Shown piece by piece: positions 31,803-32,827 of a stretch of 32,827 bases of DNA. How positions within the stretch are numbered: the first letter of the stretch is position 1; each line of letters begins with the position of its first letter. A model generated the notes under the pieces. It saw only the letters and a program-made list of their open reading frames with translations, ran no database searches and was not told where the DNA came from. The stretch is from a virus. Made by a program: the position numbers and the translations under genes. The stretch covers positions 1 through 32,827 of IMG/VR virus record IMGVR_UViG_3300013092_000002, one strand, 5' to 3'.

Positions 31803-31848
31803 TGTGATGATCGCCTCCTGGGGTGGTTCGGTTGATGATGTTAAGGAG

Positions 31849-31877
31849 AGGATAAATCAGAAATAAATTGCTGTCAA
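31849..31877 (-). promoter_or_regulatory. Leftward early promoter (sigma-70 type)
   Basis: Reading leftward, a perfect TTGACA (complement of 31872-31877), a 17-base spacer and TATCCT (complement of 31849-31854) stand about 40 bases before the first gene at 31802. An AAGCAAAA motif overlaps the -35 box, and similar motifs recur in the region, suggesting repressor control. Confidence 0.75.
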
Positions 31878-31979
31878 GCAAAATCTTGAGGTTTAGAGCA
31901 AATAATTTTAGGAGGGGATTAATCTAATTCTTTCAAGAGGTTCTTAATGATGCGGAGGGTTTTTGTGGCTTTGGGTTCG

Positions 31980-32213
31980 TCAATCGGCTGGGGGAAAATT
32001 TGGGGTGGGGCCACCAATGAGGACAAAAAGTAGTCGGTAAAAGGTTTTCCAATCCAAAGATTTCTCGTTTTTGAGTTTTGTGATCGCACCCGGATCAATC
32101 CCGGCTTCCCTGGCGATATGTAAAGGGGTGCGCGTTCCTATCTGTTTAAGGATTTCTGCCTTCAATCCTTCCAAATGCCGCTCAATTTCATCGTTTCGGA
32201 TAATTTTTGTCAT
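31980..32213 (-). CDS. HTH regulator (Cro/CI type), 77 aa, possibly frameshifted at its end
   Basis: Start ATG 32213, though the frame is open to 32234. The helix-turn-helix is 'TPLHIAREAGIDPGAITKLK'. After 'LDWKTFYRLL' the frame ends in 'GGPTPNFPPAD'. The +1 frame from that point continues with natural sequence to 31919. The gene is divergent from the repressor gene at 32264, with 50 bases between start codons. That is the layout of a lysogeny switch. Confidence 0.75.
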   Translation of the reverse strand: MTKIIRNDEIERHLEGLKAEILKQIGTRTPLHIAREAGIDPGAITKLKNEKSLDWKTFYRLLFVLIGGPTPNFPPAD

Positions 32214-32240
32214 AAGCAAAATTCTTGTTGACAAGCAAAG
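32214..32240. promoter_or_regulatory. Repeated AAGCAAA motifs and palindrome: candidate operators
   Basis: AAGCAAAATT (32214-32223) and AAGCAAAG (32233-32240) flank the palindrome CTTGT-TG-ACAAG, which covers the -35 box of the rightward promoter. Related copies are AAGCAAAA at 31876-31883 and AGCAAAT at 31897-31903, near the leftward promoter. Confidence 0.5.
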
Positions 32241-32255
32241 TTTTTTATGTATCTT
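32228..32255 (+). promoter_or_regulatory. Rightward repressor promoter
   Basis: TTGACA (32228-32233), a 16-base spacer and TATCTT (32250-32255) lie so close to ATG 32264 that the transcript would begin at or next to the start codon. Confidence 0.65.
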
Positions 32256-32263
32256 ATGGGCTT

Positions 32264-32461
32264 ATGAAGCTAAACGAATATTTAAAACAGATCGGTCAGA
32301 GGCCGTCAGTTTGGGCGGTGAATCACAACATTTCCCCTTCCATAATTTCCCGGCTCTTGCGGGGCAAGACAAAACCAGCCCTGGGGACTGCCCGGAAAAT
32401 CATTGATGCCACCAACGGACTAGTGAGTATATCGGATATTTGCGGTGATGCAAATTCCTAA
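32264..32461 (+). CDS. HTH repressor, 65 aa, likely leaderless mRNA
   Basis: ATG 32264 is chosen over the upstream open frame (32225), since that part overlaps the promoter. The protein is a single XRE-type domain: 'LNEYLKQIGQRPSVWAVNHN', 'ISPSIISRLLRGKTKPALGT', 'ARKIIDATNGLVSISDICGD'. There is no C-terminal cleavage or oligomerisation domain. It has no ribosome site, which fits leaderless translation as for lambda cI from PRM. A terminator follows at 32524. It may be the cro- or cI-equivalent. Confidence 0.8.
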   Translation: MKLNEYLKQIGQRPSVWAVNHNISPSIISRLLRGKTKPALGTARKIIDATNGLVSISDICGDANS

Positions 32462-32523
32462 ATCATCCCGGAAACGGATCATGCCTAAGAGTTTCGCCTC
32501 ATCTCTCAACTATGTAAACCAAA

Positions 32524-32562
32524 AAGGAAATTCGCTATCCCTGCGGGTTTCCTTATTTTTTT
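32524..32562 (+). terminator. Rho-independent terminator after the repressor
   Basis: AAGGAAA (32524-32530) pairs with TTTCCTT (32548-32554), with an inner CCC/GGG pair around a TGC loop, followed by A and seven T. It lies 62 bases after the repressor stop. The 62-base gap holds no gene. Confidence 0.75.
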
Positions 32563-32571
32563 AGTCTGAAC

Positions 32572-32641
32572 TTCGGCAATTCTAGGGGCTTTTTGCCATA
32601 AAAATTTTAGCCTTTGGCAAATCTGACAGGGGGTTTGGCAA
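32572..32641. promoter_or_regulatory. TTyGGCAA repeats before the last gene
   Basis: TTCGGCAA (32572-32579) and TTTGGCAA (32613-32620, 32634-32641) are direct repeats. An inverted copy (TTTGCCA 32592-32598) forms a 7-bp hairpin with 32615-32621. The last copy runs into the start codon, so binding would block expression: probable autoregulation. Confidence 0.45.
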
Positions 32642-32827
32642 TGACCAATGATTTTATTGAAGATTTTCTCTCAGACCTCTGCAAAGACCTTAATTATGCA
32701 GTGGACATTGAGGATTTAGCCAGGGCCACAAAACTCAACCCCAACACTATTTCCTGTTTTGGATACCGCAGTAAAGCTCAGTTACCTAGTTCTAAACAGC
32801 TTTTGCAAATGCTTTCTGAGGTATTTC
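32641..32827 (+). CDS. Partial HTH-like protein, cut by the window end
   Basis: ATG 32641 follows AGGGGG (32628-32633). 62 codons are open to the edge. 'DIEDLARATKLNPNTISCFG' looks like a helix-turn-helix, followed by 'SSKQLLQMLSEVF'. It is in the same direction as the repressor but beyond its terminator, so it needs its own promoter. A regulator of the rightward operon is likely. Confidence 0.65.
   Translation, partial: MTNDFIEDFLSDLCKDLNYAVDIEDLARATKLNPNTISCFGYRSKAQLPSSKQLLQMLSEVF

Overview
The window is part of a tailed-phage or prophage genome with a podovirus-type, short-tailed virion, most likely infecting a Gram-negative host. The signs are a P22 gp4-type head-tail connector, a P22 gp10-type stabilisation protein, DNA-ejection proteins, peptidoglycan-cleaving M15 peptidases, lipoproteins and Shine-Dalgarno starts (GGAGG). 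The host genus cannot be read from the sequence. Terminase, portal, capsid, integrase and replication genes are absent and presumably lie outside the window.

Layout. (1) 87-17414, + strand: virion genes in a tight operon. These are the connector, a tail fibre, an inserted HNH homing endonuclease, the gp10-like plug protein, small proteins, an ejection module ending in a 1729-residue internal virion protein with an N-terminal M15 peptidase, and two receptor-binding proteins that both begin with Sec signal peptides and share a C-terminal module. (2) 17415-20056, +: a GC-rich patch with an in-frame stop, then a lysis cassette (zincin-like lipoprotein, holin-like proteins, M15 endolysin, small membrane proteins, lipoprotein, Cys-rich protein). 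(3) 20058-22274: papain-like protein, a second HNH endonuclease on the minus strand, and a metallophosphoesterase. (4) 22241-31802, minus: a long early operon of very short overlapping genes, many with zinc-ribbon CxxC pairs and several too short for ordinary gene callers. It also holds a recombination pair (Cas4-like PD-(D/E)XK nuclease plus candidate annealing protein), an ASCH-like protein, a ParB-like protein and a second DNA-binding protein. (5) 31803-32827: a lambda-like regulatory region with a strong leftward promoter, two divergent HTH regulators, an apparently leaderless repressor, a terminator and a partial third regulator.

The most unusual item is an 840-base gene-free stretch inside the early operon (28964-29825). 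It holds five tandem units, each closed by a long inverted repeat. The sequence of the closing stem differs from unit to unit while pairing is kept. Each unit has a small hairpin just inside the 5' arm, and four of the five have one abutting or nearly abutting the 3' arm. This is the pattern of a structured RNA (or DNA) family in tandem, which I do not recognise. A second notable feature is a ~103-residue beta-rich domain nested inside two unrelated neighbouring virion proteins.
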